Positions 46,017 to 56,323 are shown, counted from the first letter of the stretch. The stretch is DNA of 64,000 bases from Aliidiomarina halalkaliphila (GCF_007096385.1 NZ_VJWL01000001.1:496001-560000), one strand, 5' to 3'. Notes: generated by a model not told the origin, from the letters alone. Made by a program: numbers and translations.

Positions 46017-46959
46017 CTTCTGGAGCTGGTGGATTATTGTTCTCACCCTAGGGTCATTAGTAGCGATTGCTGCGCTGCTCTGGTGGAACATGACAAACTT
46101 CACCGATGTTGAAGAAGGTGAATCCATGGGCCATGAGTTCGACGGCATCGTTGAACTCAACAATCCATTACCAAAATGGTGGACTATTTTGTTCTGGATC
46201 TGTTTGGCCTGGGGTCTGCTATATCTTATCCTCTACCCTGGTTTAGGCAATTTCCAGGGATTATTGGGATGGTCGAGTTCGAACCAGCATGTACGTTCGC
46301 TAGAAGAGTCGCGGCAAGCGGTGATCGATGCTCGTGAAGCAGGACTCAATGTAGCATACGACCGTGAGCGCGCTCGTGCCGAAGAGGTATATGGTCCGAT
46401 TTTCCAACAGTATGCATCGTTGGAAATCACCGAGATTGCAGAAAACAGAGAAGCGCTGCGGATCGGTCAACGTCTGTTCTTGCAAAACTGCGCACAGTGT
46501 CACGGCTCCGATGCTCGAGGTTCATTGGGTTTTCCGAACCTCACTGACGGCGTGTTCAACTGGGGCGGTTCGGCAGAACATGTATACACGACCCTTATGC
46601 AAGGCCGTGAAGGGCAAATGCCTGACTTCTTGGACCAACTCGGTGAGCAAGGCATCCGAGAAATGACCGCTTATGTGCTGTCATTGAGCGGCCGTACTGT
46701 GGATCGGGACTTAGCCCGTGCAGGTGAGCAAAACTGGGCAGTATGTGCAGCGTGTCATGGTCCAGATGGCCGCGGAAACATTGCCTTGGGTGCGCCGGAT
46801 CTCACCAACAACGTGTGGCTTTACGGTGGATCACAACGGGCTATCGAAGAAACCCTGCTTTATGGTCGCAATGGCGTGATGCCGCGTTGGGATGCCATAT
46901 TAGGTGAAGACAAAGTGAAAATCTTGTCTGGTTATATTCTTAGTTTAAATGCAGATTAA
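46009..46959 (+). CDS. ccoP: cbb3-type cytochrome c oxidase subunit III (dihaem)
   Basis: A 316-residue dihaem cytochrome c that accepts electrons from cytochrome bc1 or c4 and passes them to CcoO. Two N-terminal membrane segments (WIIVLTLGSLVAIAALLWW and WWTILFWICLAWGLLYLILY) precede the characteristic GHEFDGIVELNNPLPKWW linker, and two haem sites CAQCH and CAACH lie in consecutive cytochrome domains, each with a downstream Met ligand (GQMPDF, GVMPRW). I placed the start at the ATG at 46009 (MSSFWSWW); a longer version from 45892 is wholly within ccoQ. A terminator-like hairpin follows. Confidence 0.96.
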   Translation: MSSFWSWWIIVLTLGSLVAIAALLWWNMTNFTDVEEGESMGHEFDGIVELNNPLPKWWTILFWICLAWGLLYLILYPGLGNFQGLLGWSSSNQHVRSLEESRQAVIDAREAGLNVAYDRERARAEEVYGPIFQQYASLEITEIAENREALRIGQRLFLQNCAQCHGSDARGSLGFPNLTDGVFNWGGSAEHVYTTLMQGREGQMPDFLDQLGEQGIREMTAYVLSLSGRTVDRDLARAGEQNWAVCAACHGPDGRGNIALGAPDLTNNVWLYGGSQRAIEETLLYGRNGVMPRWDAILGEDKVKILSGYILSLNAD

Positions 46960-46982
46960 TCAAAACAGTGATTTGGCAATGG

Positions 46983-47008
46983 AAAGCCCCGCACTCCGGG
47001 GCTTTTTT
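46983..47008 (+). terminator. Terminator between ccoP and fixH
   Basis: A 9-base stem (AAAGCCCCG with its complement), five-base loop and six T bases, 24 bases after ccoP. It probably uncouples high-level oxidase expression from the assembly genes downstream, with partial read-through. Confidence 0.8.
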
Positions 47009-47030
47009 GTCAAAAGGAGTACGGGTTGCA

Positions 47031-47543
47031 ATGGCTGTAAATACCCCACAGAAAACACCTTGGTATAAAGTTGGTTGGGTCTGGTACATTATTTTTATGA
47101 AATTTGCCGTGATTACCGCATGTATCATCACCGCGATATTAATTTACCGTAACCCCATCTCCATGGTGGTTGATGATTATTATACCGAAGGTCGCTCGAT
47201 TAATTTGCAGCTGCAAAAAGTGGCCGAGGCGGAAGCGCGTGATTTGTCGTTCTACTTAGACATTGATGACGAGCAGATTAGCTTACGTTTCCGCACGGGT
47301 GAAGCGGATGATAATACGGCGTTGGCTTTGGTGTTCTTTCATCCCACAATGCATGAGTTTGATTTCTCCTTGCGATTACCGCGGGGTGGCGATGGTGTGT
47401 ACCGACAACAATTACCAGAGTCTATTAGTGGACATTGGCGGGTTGATATTCAGCCGTTAGACGATAGCTGGCGCGTGAGTCAAAATATCCACCTCCCAGC
47501 AGAGGATACCATTGTGATGTTACCAGTGAATTACGGGATCTAA
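47031..47543 (+). CDS. ccoH: Oxidase assembly protein FixH/CcoH
   Basis: A 170-residue membrane protein with a single N-terminal segment (VWYIIFMKFAVITACIITAILIY) and a periplasmic beta-rich domain (LQLQKVAEAEARDLSFYLDIDDE... GHWRVDIQP). FixH family proteins are needed for cbb3 oxidase assembly. AAGGAG lies 11 bases before the ATG at 47031; a start at 46968 would sit within the terminator. Its stop overlaps the ccoI start by one base. Confidence 0.9.
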   Translation: MAVNTPQKTPWYKVGWVWYIIFMKFAVITACIITAILIYRNPISMVVDDYYTEGRSINLQLQKVAEAEARDLSFYLDIDDEQISLRFRTGEADDNTALALVFFHPTMHEFDFSLRLPRGGDGVYRQQLPESISGHWRVDIQPLDDSWRVSQNIHLPAEDTIVMLPVNYGI

Positions 47544-49987
47544 TGCAAGACGCGAAGTTTCTCGATGAACAAGACACACCGCAGCAGCTCCAGCCGTCGG
47601 TGTGTTTTCATTGCTTTGAAGCCGTGCCTGAAGGCCTTGATTTAACGGTAGCGATTGATGGTGCAGAGCAACCCATGTGCTGCTACGGCTGTAAATCCGT
47701 GGCAGAAACTATCGTTGATCAGGGGCTTACCCACTTTTATAAGTACCGCGATACCAGCAAAACCGACGTTAAGCTGATACCCGATGAACTCAGCCACATT
47801 AACGAACAACTCAAACGTTACGACGATCCCGATATTCAACGGGAATTTGTGCGTAGCGACGACCATCAACAATCGGCCACATTGGCCATCGAAGGAATGA
47901 CCTGTGCCGCCTGTGCATGGTTAATAGAGAAACAACTCCATCATACGGCAGGCGTACAGAAGGTTGTTGTAAACTCTGCGACTGAGCGCGTACAGGTTGT
48001 CTGGGATCAGCGGCATACCCAACTTAGCCAAATTCTCTCGGCGATATACGCAGTTGGCTATAAAGCACTCCCCTTTCAACAGGCCGATATTGAAGCCTCC
48101 TACGACCGCAAACGCAGAGGCTTTATCCGCCGCTTAGGGGTTGCCGGGATTGCTTCTATGCAAACCATGATGGTGGCCTTTGGTTTGTATTATGAGGATA
48201 TTGATGCCACCACCAAGCTTTATTTTTGGTGGGTCTCGTTGCTGTTTACGGCACCCGTGATTGTCTACAGTTGCCAACCATTTTTTGCCAACGCAATCCG
48301 CGCACTAAAGGCACGCACTTTAAACATGGATGTGCCGGTCGCACTTGCCATGGCAGTGATGTTTATTGCCAGTTTTTACGCCACCATTACCGATACTGGG
48401 GAGGTATACTACGAATGTGTCACCATGTTCGCATTCTTCTTACTTTCCGGGCGTTTTCTCGAGTTACAGGCACGGCATAAAGCCATAGCCAACGCAGCCA
48501 ATCTCATGAAGCTTATTCCCGCGATCGCGGAGCGGGCACAAAGTGATGACCAATGGGAACAGGTGATGGTGAAGTATCTCGAAGCAGGTGACACCATACG
48601 GGTATTGCCTGGAGATACAATTCCCGTTGATGGCACCCTCCTCAGTGAACAGGCGTGGTGCGATGAATCCTTGCTCACCGGTGAGAGTCGGCCCGTCGTG
48701 AAACGGCAAAATGAATCGCTCTACGCAGGTTCAGTTAACCAAGAACAGGCCATATTGCTGCAAGTATCTGCTACCCGACAAGACACGCTGTTATCCAGTA
48801 TTATTCATATGCAAGACAGTGCAATGGAGCAGAAGCCTTCATTTGTACGCATTGCCGATGTTGTCAGCCGCTATTTTATTGCTGCCATGTTGCTGGTTAC
48901 CGCCCTAACCTATGGTGTTTGGTGGTTTATCGATCCGGATCGCGCGTTTTGGGTCACTTTAGCGGTACTCGTGGCGACCTGCCCTTGCGCCCTATCCCTT
49001 GCAGCCCCAACCGCTATGAGTGGTGCTGTGAGTCGGCTAAACCGGGTAGGTATTCTACTAAAACAGGCTGCATTAATTGAACGTTTACCAAGTATGAAAA
49101 CGATCTGCGTGGATAAAACAGGCACCCTTACTCAAGGCCGCTTTTCTCTGGTGAATGAGTGGATCCTGAGCGATCGTTATACCGACAATGAAGTGCATCG
49201 TCTTGCAGCGAGCCTTGAACAAGCGTCGGAACATCCGCTTTCACGCCCCTTTAAGCAACGGGCCGCGGTACTTCCTTATGTCACCACAGAGAACCATCCA
49301 GGTGCTGGAATTTGCGGGCGCTACCACAAAACCAACTATCGCATAGGTAGTCTTGAGTTCGTGCAAACGCTAGCTCCCCAGGCTGAATCCCCCGATCCCC
49401 ATGCCAATGTGTTTTTAGCCGACGCCGAAGGTCTTATTGCTGCGTGGCAAGTCGACGATCAAGCACGTCCCGATGCTGAAGAAACCATCGCCTGGTGCAC
49501 CGCTCAAGGTTATGACGTGGTGATGTTAACCGGAGATTCAAGCGAAAGGGCCCACGCGATGGCAGAAACCTTGGGGATTACTAAAGTATTCGCTGAGTTA
49601 AAGCCGGCCGATAAGCTTTGGCACCTGCAAGCGTTACAAGTTAAAGGTCCAGTTCTGATGATCGGGGATGGGATTAACGATGGTCCTGTGTTGGCAGCCG
49701 CCGATGGCTCAATCACCTTTGCTTCTGGCTCAGATCTCGCGCAAGCGGGCAGCGATGTAGTCATCCTGACCGGTGATTTGAGTGCATTGCGCCGTTTGCA
49801 AGAAACGGCTCAGCTCACCCGGCGTATCATTCGGCAGAACTTTGCATGGGCATTAGGGTATAATCTCACTATCTTGCCTTTAGCGGTAACAGGCCAAGTT
49901 GGTCCTTTATTGGCTATGCTCGGTATGTCGATGAGTTCATTGATTGTTATGGCAAATTCGCTACGCTTAATGCGCGACGTACGTTAA
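47543..49987 (+). CDS. ccoI: Copper-translocating P-type ATPase for cbb3 assembly
   Basis: An 814-residue P1B-type ATPase of the CcoI/FixI type that exports copper to the periplasm for the oxidase CuB site. The N terminus has a Cys-rich ferredoxin-like segment (CCYGCKSVAETI) and an HMA domain with MTCAACAWL. Membrane segment CPC motif at residues 480-482 (ATCPCALSLAAP), phosphorylation site DKTGTLT at 524-530, and hinge GDGINDGP are all present. It is longer than CopA-type pumps in its N-terminal part, as usual for CcoI. It overlaps ccoH by one base; ccoS follows 11 bases later. Confidence 0.96.
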   Translation: MQDAKFLDEQDTPQQLQPSVCFHCFEAVPEGLDLTVAIDGAEQPMCCYGCKSVAETIVDQGLTHFYKYRDTSKTDVKLIPDELSHINEQLKRYDDPDIQREFVRSDDHQQSATLAIEGMTCAACAWLIEKQLHHTAGVQKVVVNSATERVQVVWDQRHTQLSQILSAIYAVGYKALPFQQADIEASYDRKRRGFIRRLGVAGIASMQTMMVAFGLYYEDIDATTKLYFWWVSLLFTAPVIVYSCQPFFANAIRALKARTLNMDVPVALAMAVMFIASFYATITDTGEVYYECVTMFAFFLLSGRFLELQARHKAIANAANLMKLIPAIAERAQSDDQWEQVMVKYLEAGDTIRVLPGDTIPVDGTLLSEQAWCDESLLTGESRPVVKRQNESLYAGSVNQEQAILLQVSATRQDTLLSSIIHMQDSAMEQKPSFVRIADVVSRYFIAAMLLVTALTYGVWWFIDPDRAFWVTLAVLVATCPCALSLAAPTAMSGAVSRLNRVGILLKQAALIERLPSMKTICVDKTGTLTQGRFSLVNEWILSDRYTDNEVHRLAASLEQASEHPLSRPFKQRAAVLPYVTTENHPGAGICGRYHKTNYRIGSLEFVQTLAPQAESPDPHANVFLADAEGLIAAWQVDDQARPDAEETIAWCTAQGYDVVMLTGDSSERAHAMAETLGITKVFAELKPADKLWHLQALQVKGPVLMIGDGINDGPVLAAADGSITFASGSDLAQAGSDVVILTGDLSALRRLQETAQLTRRIIRQNFAWALGYNLTILPLAVTGQVGPLLAMLGMSMSSLIVMANSLRLMRDVR

Positions 49988-49998
49988 CGGACGGAAGT

Positions 49999-50217
49999 AT
50001 GGAAATTCTGCATTTAATGGTTCCCATAGCGATTATTCTCGTGATCATTGCTATTGCCCTATTCTTCTGGGCCGTGCGTACAGGACAATTTGATGACCTG
50101 GAAAGGCAAGGCTACAACATCCTATTAGACGACGAATCAAAGAAAAAACCGCAAAAGAACGACACGGCTGACGAGAAAACAAAGCAAGATTCACCTCAGG
50201 ATAAAGCGGGCTCATGA
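49999..50217 (+). CDS. ccoS: cbb3 oxidase maturation protein CcoS
   Basis: A 72-residue protein with one membrane segment (LMVPIAIILVIIAIALFFWAV) followed by the conserved TGQFDDLERQGYNILLDD, the CcoS signature, and a long charged tail. It is required for haem and copper insertion into the oxidase. The stop codon overlaps the next gene by four bases (ATGA). Confidence 0.95.
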   Translation: MEILHLMVPIAIILVIIAIALFFWAVRTGQFDDLERQGYNILLDDESKKKPQKNDTADEKTKQDSPQDKAGS

Positions 50218-50882
50218 CCGAAACCCTTCCGTTTTTACTCACGGCGTTAGTTATGGGTTTTGCCGGTAGCGGTCATTGCTTAGCCATGTGTGGCGGCCTA
50301 GCGGCCGCTATGGGCATGCATCATTCAGCGCCTCGCCTCTTTTTGTATAACCTCGGCCGTATCTTTAGCTATGCAATTGCCGGCGCTATCGTCGGTGCAG
50401 CACTATTGTCCGCCGCAAGCCTTTACCCAACCTTGTTGGTCGGCCTGCGCGTTTTGGCTGGGGTATTCATGGTGTTGCTCGGGCTTTATTTTATCCGTTG
50501 GCGGCAGGTGTTGCTTTGGATAGAACGTTTAGGCAGTTTGTTGTGGAAGCAAATTCAGCCTTTGGCCCGTAAACTACCTGCGGAAAAGACTAACTTGCAA
50601 GTACTCTTAGCCGGAATGATCTGGGGATGGCTCCCGTGTGGATTAGTTTACAGTGCTTTGGCTTGGTCGGCTTTGTCAGCCTCGCCAATGCAAGGTGCAG
50701 CCTTTATGCTAGTATTTGGAGCCGGAACCTTACCGGCTATGTTTCTTACCGGTGTATTTAGCCATAAACTCCAACATTTTTTGCAGTCGCGAGGCTTTCG
50801 TTGGATTGCAGGACTGGTTATGATCGGTTACGGTATAGCGACATTGGTCATCGCTGTGCAGCAATTGCACATGACCACTTAA
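50214..50882 (+). CDS. Sulfite exporter TauE/SafE-family (DsbD-like) membrane protein
   Basis: A 222-residue protein with about six membrane segments. The opening LTALVMGFAGSGHCLAMCGGL (His-Cys and Cys-Gly pair in the first segment) and the later MIWGWLPCGLVYSALAW with a membrane Cys are typical of the SafE/UreH-like genes found immediately after ccoS in Vibrio, Shewanella and Pseudomonas. The conserved cysteines suggest metal or thiol transport connected with oxidase copper supply; that is inference. It overlaps ccoS and precedes fnr by 9 bases. Confidence 0.88.
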   Translation: MTETLPFLLTALVMGFAGSGHCLAMCGGLAAAMGMHHSAPRLFLYNLGRIFSYAIAGAIVGAALLSAASLYPTLLVGLRVLAGVFMVLLGLYFIRWRQVLLWIERLGSLLWKQIQPLARKLPAEKTNLQVLLAGMIWGWLPCGLVYSALAWSALSASPMQGAAFMLVFGAGTLPAMFLTGVFSHKLQHFLQSRGFRWIAGLVMIGYGIATLVIAVQQLHMTT

Positions 50883-50891
50883 GGAATCATC

Positions 50892-51626
50892 ATGGAACGT
50901 TCGTCAAATTTAGTGAACCACATCAATTGCCAGAACTGTAGCATTAGCCAGCTATGCTTACCGTTTACGCTTGATCACGGTTCTCTAGAACGCCTAGATT
51001 CCATGATCGAGCGCAAACGCCCCTATCAACGTGGAGACACCCTGTTCCGCGCTGGTGAAGGTTTAACAAGCCTATATGCAGTGCGTTCTGGCAGCGTGAA
51101 AAGTTATGCTCTTAATGACCATGGTGAACTGCAAATTACCTCCTTTCATCTTCCCGGTGATTTAGTGGGCTTTGAGGCAATAAGTACCGGCAAACATCAT
51201 AGTTATGCCGAAGCCATGGAAACCTCCATGGTGTGCGAGATCCCCTATAACAACTTAGAAAATTTAACCGGACAAATCCCGGCATTGCGACGCCAATTAA
51301 TGCGCTTAATGAGCGAAGAAATTAACGCAGACAAGCGGATGTTAACGTTACTTAATACGCGCACCGCAGAGCAGCGCCTGGCTACCTTTTTGGTGGAACT
51401 ATCAGCCCGTTTCCGAGCACGTGGCTTATCATCGCGGGAATTCCGACTCACCATGACCCGCGCTGAAATCGGGAACTATCTTGGTCTTACCGTAGAAACT
51501 GTGAGTCGTCTTTTTGGTAAGTTCCAGAAAGCTGATTTAATCAGCGTTGACGGTCGTTTAGTTGCTATCACAAGCCCGGAAAAACTGGCAGAGACTGCCG
51601 GCCTACCTCCAACTGCTTGCCTCTAA
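50892..51626 (+). CDS. fnr: Fumarate/nitrate reduction regulator Fnr (EtrA)
   Basis: A 244-residue oxygen-sensing transcription factor of the CRP/FNR family. Four cluster cysteines are present: Cys13, Cys16, Cys22 and Cys115, with spacings (C-x2-C-x5-C, then 93) identical to E. coli Fnr (20, 23, 29, 122). The [4Fe-4S] segment reads [12 protein letters not shown]. The helix-turn-helix near the C terminus ([19 protein letters not shown]) is almost identical to E. coli, so the same DNA site (TTGAT-N4-ATCAA) is expected. It lies in the oxidase cluster it probably regulates, nine bases after the SafE gene. Confidence 0.96.
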   Translation: MERSSNLVNHINCQNCSISQLCLPFTLDHGSLERLDSMIERKRPYQRGDTLFRAGEGLTSLYAVRSGSVKSYALNDHGELQITSFHLPGDLVGFEAISTGKHHSYAEAMETSMVCEIPYNNLENLTGQIPALRRQLMRLMSEEINADKRMLTLLNTRTAEQRLATFLVELSARFRARGLSSREFRLTMTRAEIGNYLGLTVETVSRLFGKFQKADLISVDGRLVAITSPEKLAETAGLPPTACL

Positions 51627-51705
51627 ATAGTCACTGGAAATTCGTGCGTTTTCTATAGGTTACGCTACACTGAACGAAGTAATCATTCGTTCAGGAGTGG
51701 AACCC

Positions 51706-52632
51706 ATGTACGAAAAACTGCTCGTTGTGCTCGATCCAGCCCAAGAAACCCAAAAAGCGCTAGGTCGCGCATTGCATTTAGCACGCATTCAACCGTCGCA
51801 ACTAACGCTTTTCGTATCGATCTATGATTTTGCTTACGAAATGACGACCATGCTCTCCGGCGAAGAGCGTGAACAAATGCGCCAAAGCCTAATCGCTGAT
51901 CAAGAAGCATGGATTCGTGACCAAATCAGAAACTATGACAGCAAAGATTTGGTAATCGATATTGTAGTGGTATGGCACCATCGCCCCTTCGAAGCCATCA
52001 TTAAGCAGGCCATTGAAGGCAACTATGATTTGATTGTCAAAGGCACACAGAAACACGACACCTTACAAAGCGTGATCTTCACCCCTACCGATTGGCACCT
52101 ATTACGCAAAGCGCCAAGTCCAGTATTACTTGTCAAAGATCACGATTGGCCCCAACACGGCAGTGTATTGGCGGCGGTGAATGCTGCGTCGGACAGTGAT
52201 ATTCACCAAGGGTTAAATCGGAAAATTCTGAAAGCGGCTGGGTACATCAGCAAAAAACTCAACTCATATTTACATATTGTAAACTGCTTTCCAGGCGCTC
52301 CTGCGTCTATAGCCGTTGAAATACCTGAATTTGACACCCATCAGTATCAAGCGAGTGTTCGCGAGCATCATGAAACAAGTCTGCTGAACATTGCGCAGGA
52401 AGTGGATGTTGATTTTGCTGGGCTGCATTTACGAGAGGGCTTACCAGACGATGAAGTGCCCCGCGTCGCCAATGAACTCGATGCGGAATTAGTGGTTCTA
52501 GGTACCATTGGTCGCACCGGAATTACCGCCGCCCTTTTAGGGAATACCGCTGAGCATGTGATCGAACAGCTGAACTGTGATTTGCTTGCGATCAAGCCAG
52601 AGGGCTTCAAGTCCCCCATGGCTAAGAATTAA
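51706..52632 (+). CDS. uspE: Universal stress protein UspE
   Basis: A 308-residue cytosolic protein with two tandem Usp domains (residues 1-150 and 155-308). The first opens with YEKLLVVLDPAQETQKAL; the second ends in the ATP-binding type motif VLGTIGRTGITAALLGNTAEHV. E. coli UspE has 316 residues and affects motility, adhesion and stress survival. The start at the ATG at 51706 has CAGGAGTGG 6 bases upstream; a GTG at 51697 is within that site. As in E. coli and Vibrio it neighbours fnr. Confidence 0.93.
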   Translation: MYEKLLVVLDPAQETQKALGRALHLARIQPSQLTLFVSIYDFAYEMTTMLSGEEREQMRQSLIADQEAWIRDQIRNYDSKDLVIDIVVVWHHRPFEAIIKQAIEGNYDLIVKGTQKHDTLQSVIFTPTDWHLLRKAPSPVLLVKDHDWPQHGSVLAAVNAASDSDIHQGLNRKILKAAGYISKKLNSYLHIVNCFPGAPASIAVEIPEFDTHQYQASVREHHETSLLNIAQEVDVDFAGLHLREGLPDDEVPRVANELDAELVVLGTIGRTGITAALLGNTAEHVIEQLNCDLLAIKPEGFKSPMAKN

Positions 52633-52673
52633 CTCGAGGCTATAAGGGCCAATATACATCATTGCAACACACC

Positions 52674-52706
52674 AAGGCCGGCAGGTATAATTGCCGGCCT
52701 TTTTGT
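52674..52706 (+). terminator. Terminator after uspE
   Basis: A 10-base stem (AAGGCCGGCA with its complement), eight-base loop and five T bases, about 40 bases after uspE. Confidence 0.85.
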
Positions 52707-52731
52707 AGCCGCTGTTAACTGAGAAATTGCT

Positions 52732-53691
52732 ATGTCTATTGAGCTTGCTTCCATGCCTTCTACAGGCACATCCCCCGCCCGACCAAAGGCAGAGGCTCGG
52801 CAGTCCTATAGCGTTAATAAGTTAGAAAAGCGGATTCGTCGCGCCGCCGGTAAGGCCATTGAAGATTTTGGGATGATCAGTGATGGTGACCGGATCATGG
52901 TGTGCTTGTCCGGGGGCAAAGATAGCTACACATTGCTCACGACCTTACGGTACCTGCAACGGGTTGCTCCAGTACATTTTGAATTGATCGCGGTTAATTT
53001 AGACCAGAAACAACCGGGGTTTCCGGAGCACATATTGCCTGAATACCTCGAAGCAGAAGGCGTGCCTTATCGGATTATCGAAGAAGATACCTACAGTATC
53101 GTGAAAGATAAGGTGCCAGAAGGCAAAACGACCTGTGCCCTGTGCTCCCGATTACGCCGGGGAATTCTCTATCGCACCGCGAAAGCGCTTGGCGCAACAA
53201 AAATTGCATTGGGTCACCATCGAGACGATATGATCGAAACCATGTTACTCAACATGTTTTACGGCGGAACCCTTAAATCAATGCCACCGAAACTGGTCAG
53301 TGATAACGGTGAGCATGTTGTTATCCGCCCGCTCGCTTATGTGCGCGAGAAAGATATCCAACGCTACGCGGCCGCTAAACAATATCCAATCATTCCCTGC
53401 AATCTGTGCGGTTCCCAAGAGAACCTACAACGGAAAGTGATCAAAGAGATGCTGCAGACATGGGACCGGCAGTATCCCGGCCGTATTGAAAGCATGTTTA
53501 AAGCCATGACTCAGGTTGTACCGAGTCACCTTGCTGATGCGAGTTTATTTGATTTTCATGGACTTGCGGCAACGGGAGTTGCCGATCCGAATGGTGATAC
53601 AGTCTTTGATCCGCCAAGCTTAGGCGATCCTCGCGCTTTTATTCAAGACGACGAAGATTCGGCTCAGATCCCCATTTTAAAAGTCGAGTGA
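52732..53691 (+). CDS. ttcA: tRNA 2-thiocytidine(32) synthetase TtcA
   Basis: A 319-residue Fe-S-dependent enzyme that thiolates C32 of certain tRNAs using ATP. The PP-loop SGGKDS (in [13 protein letters not shown]) is present, with paired cysteines [12 protein letters not shown] and [12 protein letters not shown], both typical of TtcA and its [4Fe-4S] cluster. Length matches E. coli TtcA (311). The last 15 bases overlap the end of the convergent bax-like gene. Confidence 0.96.
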   Translation: MSIELASMPSTGTSPARPKAEARQSYSVNKLEKRIRRAAGKAIEDFGMISDGDRIMVCLSGGKDSYTLLTTLRYLQRVAPVHFELIAVNLDQKQPGFPEHILPEYLEAEGVPYRIIEEDTYSIVKDKVPEGKTTCALCSRLRRGILYRTAKALGATKIALGHHRDDMIETMLLNMFYGGTLKSMPPKLVSDNGEHVVIRPLAYVREKDIQRYAAAKQYPIIPCNLCGSQENLQRKVIKEMLQTWDRQYPGRIESMFKAMTQVVPSHLADASLFDFHGLAATGVADPNGDTVFDPPSLGDPRAFIQDDEDSAQIPILKVE

Positions 53692-54525
53692 TTCCAACAT
53701 ACGGGCGTCTTGAATGATGGCCCGATTCACCCGAATCATTTGATTGAGTTCCGCAATGTAATCCTCACCCCGCTCAGAGTAGCTTAATAAGCCTAACGTA
53801 AGCGGCTGCGCAGTAATTGGAATACCCTGACGCCGCAGATCGGCACGAATCGACCGTAGGTCATAATAGGCGGGATGGGTATTAAGGTTCCGTATGTACG
53901 CTCGTACAGAGGCTTCTACACTCTCAAAATACTGAACTTCATGCACGGCCCCTTCCGGACGCGCTGCAGGTACAATGCCACAGCCTTCATTCCAGCACCA
54001 TTGACCGAAAAAGTTGCGGGCATCTAAGGCGAAACGCGACGTTCCCCAACCCGACTCGTTTGCAGCTTGAATGAGTACTAATGTATCTGGAATAACGTCG
54101 ACACGGCGCATTAAGGTCAGCAATTTCTCTTCACGCTGACGATGTGTCACCCGATAATAACGCGCCATATCATTAAGCCAACGTTGTTCTGCGCCAGTTA
54201 AACTTTGTCGTTGACGATGCTTTTCAAGTAAACGCGAAACATGGCGGCGCTGTTCAAGGAGAACGCTATTTTCATAATCGATAGCGGGTAATAGATAACT
54301 GAAAAATTCAATTTTCCGCGTATTTACATCGTGAATTGCAGAAAAATCGGGGACTTCCGTGGTTTGTCTCGGATGACGTGGTTGTACGGGTGGTAAGCGA
54401 TCGGAAATTTCCAACTCATACGACACCGCACGATCTTTAAGACCACGTTCGACATAAAATGGCACGGCCAATGCCGCTACCACTACAAACCATGCAAGGC
54501 ATTGAAATACTCGAATTTTAATCAT
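53677..54525 (-). CDS. bax: Bax-like glucosaminidase-domain protein
   Basis: A 282-residue exported or anchored protein with an N-terminal hydrophobic segment ([20 protein letters not shown]). The C-terminal part is a mannosyl-glycoprotein endo-beta-N-acetylglucosaminidase (GH73) domain: [26 protein letters not shown], and [24 protein letters not shown], with the catalytic Glu in ANESGWG. E. coli Bax has 274 residues and the same layout. It probably hydrolyses peptidoglycan glycan strands. Its coding end overlaps ttcA by 15 bases with no terminator between. Confidence 0.9.
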   Translation of the reverse strand: MIKIRVFQCLAWFVVVAALAVPFYVERGLKDRAVSYELEISDRLPPVQPRHPRQTTEVPDFSAIHDVNTRKIEFFSYLLPAIDYENSVLLEQRRHVSRLLEKHRQRQSLTGAEQRWLNDMARYYRVTHRQREEKLLTLMRRVDVIPDTLVLIQAANESGWGTSRFALDARNFFGQWCWNEGCGIVPAARPEGAVHEVQYFESVEASVRAYIRNLNTHPAYYDLRSIRADLRRQGIPITAQPLTLGLLSYSERGEDYIAELNQMIRVNRAIIQDARMLESLDF

Positions 54526-54571
54526 CGTATCGCGTTTCTCTGAAGCATTTGTTGGCTATTATACATCATGT

Positions 54572-55462
54572 TTACGCGCGAAAGTCATCATCACGATTGG
54601 GTCGGGATAAGGAGTCATCTGCATCAGAACTCTGGTCCGGTTCAGGGTCAACTACTGGATTATTGGTAAACGTTGAGTTCGATGTGTCGTCTTCGTCGGT
54701 GCTTACCGCAAATAAAATGCGGTAGCTCTCTGCAATGGTAAAGAAGTACAACGGAATAACCCGAGTAAAAAGCACATAGGTGAGTACAAGCCCGCCAACC
54801 ACCGCCGCATAAACCCCTGCACCGCCTGCTGTGGCAAAAGCAACCAATATGGTGGCGGCAACCGCAATAAGGAGATAGAGCACAAACATCACAAAATGGA
54901 ATATAAAAAATGCACCTATGTTCTTCCAAATAATCTGTGCTGAGCCAAGCACCGCGGCAAACGGCTTTGCTTGATACAGCGCTGCCATGGGAATAGCAAA
55001 GGTAAATAGGATTTGCGCAAACATCATCCAAATAATACCAACAGCCATGCCGAACAGTAACCCAAGTTGACTGACTAACGCGGTAATGATCGCGGTGCCA
55101 ATAATGCGCCACGGATTCTGAAAGAACAGAAAGAAATCTTCACGATTTGATTTGATATGCAAGGTCGTTTTAAGGCTCACCCAATATAATCCAGCAACAC
55201 AAGGTGCAAGGATCAAGGTTTGAATGGCCACACTCAAAATTTGCCCAACCCCTTCATTCACATCTACCCCGATGACTTCCGCTAATATGGCCACGAATAT
55301 CATGGCCACAAAAAGCAGGAGTACAGTCCACCCCATCGCTCCTAAAAATGGGCCACGACGTGATTTTACGTGCTCATAAGCGGTTTTTATAATCCGATTA
55401 ATATCAAGCTTTCCTGCAAAGGTGGAGGCGTGTTGATACGATCCGCGAAGCTTTTCCTGCAT
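54572..55462 (-). CDS. Uncharacterised multipass membrane protein
   Basis: A 296-residue inner-membrane protein with about six hydrophobic segments (AMGWTVLLLFVAMIFVAILAE, QTLILAPCVAGLYWVSL, IIGTAIITALVSQLGLLFG and others) and an acidic cytosolic C terminus (DEDDTSNSTF ... DPEPDQSSDADD). I recognise no catalytic motif; it resembles BPSS1780-like or DUF-type membrane proteins of unknown function only in layout. The gene lies 46 bases upstream of the bax-like gene on the same strand, so the two may be co-transcribed. Confidence 0.75.
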   Translation of the reverse strand: MQEKLRGSYQHASTFAGKLDINRIIKTAYEHVKSRRGPFLGAMGWTVLLLFVAMIFVAILAEVIGVDVNEGVGQILSVAIQTLILAPCVAGLYWVSLKTTLHIKSNREDFFLFFQNPWRIIGTAIITALVSQLGLLFGMAVGIIWMMFAQILFTFAIPMAALYQAKPFAAVLGSAQIIWKNIGAFFIFHFVMFVLYLLIAVAATILVAFATAGGAGVYAAVVGGLVLTYVLFTRVIPLYFFTIAESYRILFAVSTDEDDTSNSTFTNNPVVDPEPDQSSDADDSLSRPNRDDDFRA

Positions 55463-55585
55463 GGCGATGTCTCTGAATTGAATCTGCTAAAAGACGACGA
55501 TACTCCGGTACATCCACGAAACATCGGCGAAGCGAATGCCCTATGGTACAATGCCCTATAGAATTCTCAAACTATTCTGAGTGTT

Positions 55586-56263
55586 ATGGGTTATAAAATA
55601 CGTACCGCTAACCATGGCGAACCATCCAAGCCAAAGCGCACCCTAGCCCGTCGTCGCTTGGGCTTTGGAAATCCATCGGGTAATACTAAAACGCGGTACC
55701 CTCACACTGTAGCGGCGCAAAATCGCCGTGTATTGTTGTTCAACAAGCCCATGAACGTGTTGTGTCAATTTACGGGGGAACACAGCGATCAGACGCTGAA
55801 AGATTTTATCGACGTGCCAGATGTGTACCCGGCGGGAAGGCTGGATAAAGACAGCGAAGGATTGCTTGTATTAACCAACGATGGCCAGCTGCAAGCACGC
55901 ATTTCCTCACCAAAATTCAAGCAAGACAAAGTCTATTATGTGTTGGTAGAAGGTGTCCCAAGCGCCGAGGCTCTTGCCAGACTTGCCGCTGGTGTTGAAT
56001 TGAAAGACGGACCAACGCGTCCAATTAACGTAGAAATCGTTTCTCCACCTGATTGGCTTTGGTCACGAACGCCACCAGTGCGCGTTCGCAAACATATTGT
56101 CGATACCTGGTTGCGGCTTACTCTAAGGGAAGGCCGTAATCGACAGGTACGACGCATGACCGCCCATATAGGCCACCCAACATTGCGATTAATTCGCTGG
56201 CAAGTGGGTCCTTGGAGCCTCGCTGATTTAGCCCCAGGAAGCTACCGCGAAATCACAGTTTAA
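55586..56263 (+). CDS. rluE: 23S rRNA pseudouridine(2457) synthase RluE
   Basis: A 225-residue pseudouridine synthase of the RsuA family. The catalytic motif [19 protein letters not shown] contains the conserved Asp (RLDKD). KPMNVLCQF and [19 protein letters not shown] are further family motifs. There is no S4 domain, as in E. coli RluE (217 residues). The basic N-terminal 45 residues are variable. Upstream of mnmA in the order rluE-mnmA-hflD-purB, like E. coli. Confidence 0.94.
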   Translation: MGYKIRTANHGEPSKPKRTLARRRLGFGNPSGNTKTRYPHTVAAQNRRVLLFNKPMNVLCQFTGEHSDQTLKDFIDVPDVYPAGRLDKDSEGLLVLTNDGQLQARISSPKFKQDKVYYVLVEGVPSAEALARLAAGVELKDGPTRPINVEIVSPPDWLWSRTPPVRVRKHIVDTWLRLTLREGRNRQVRRMTAHIGHPTLRLIRWQVGPWSLADLAPGSYREITV

Positions 56264-56323
56264 CTGGCCCAACCCAGTGAAAAAATGCTAGAATTCGCGC
56301 CAATACGTTCTCGGTGAAATATC

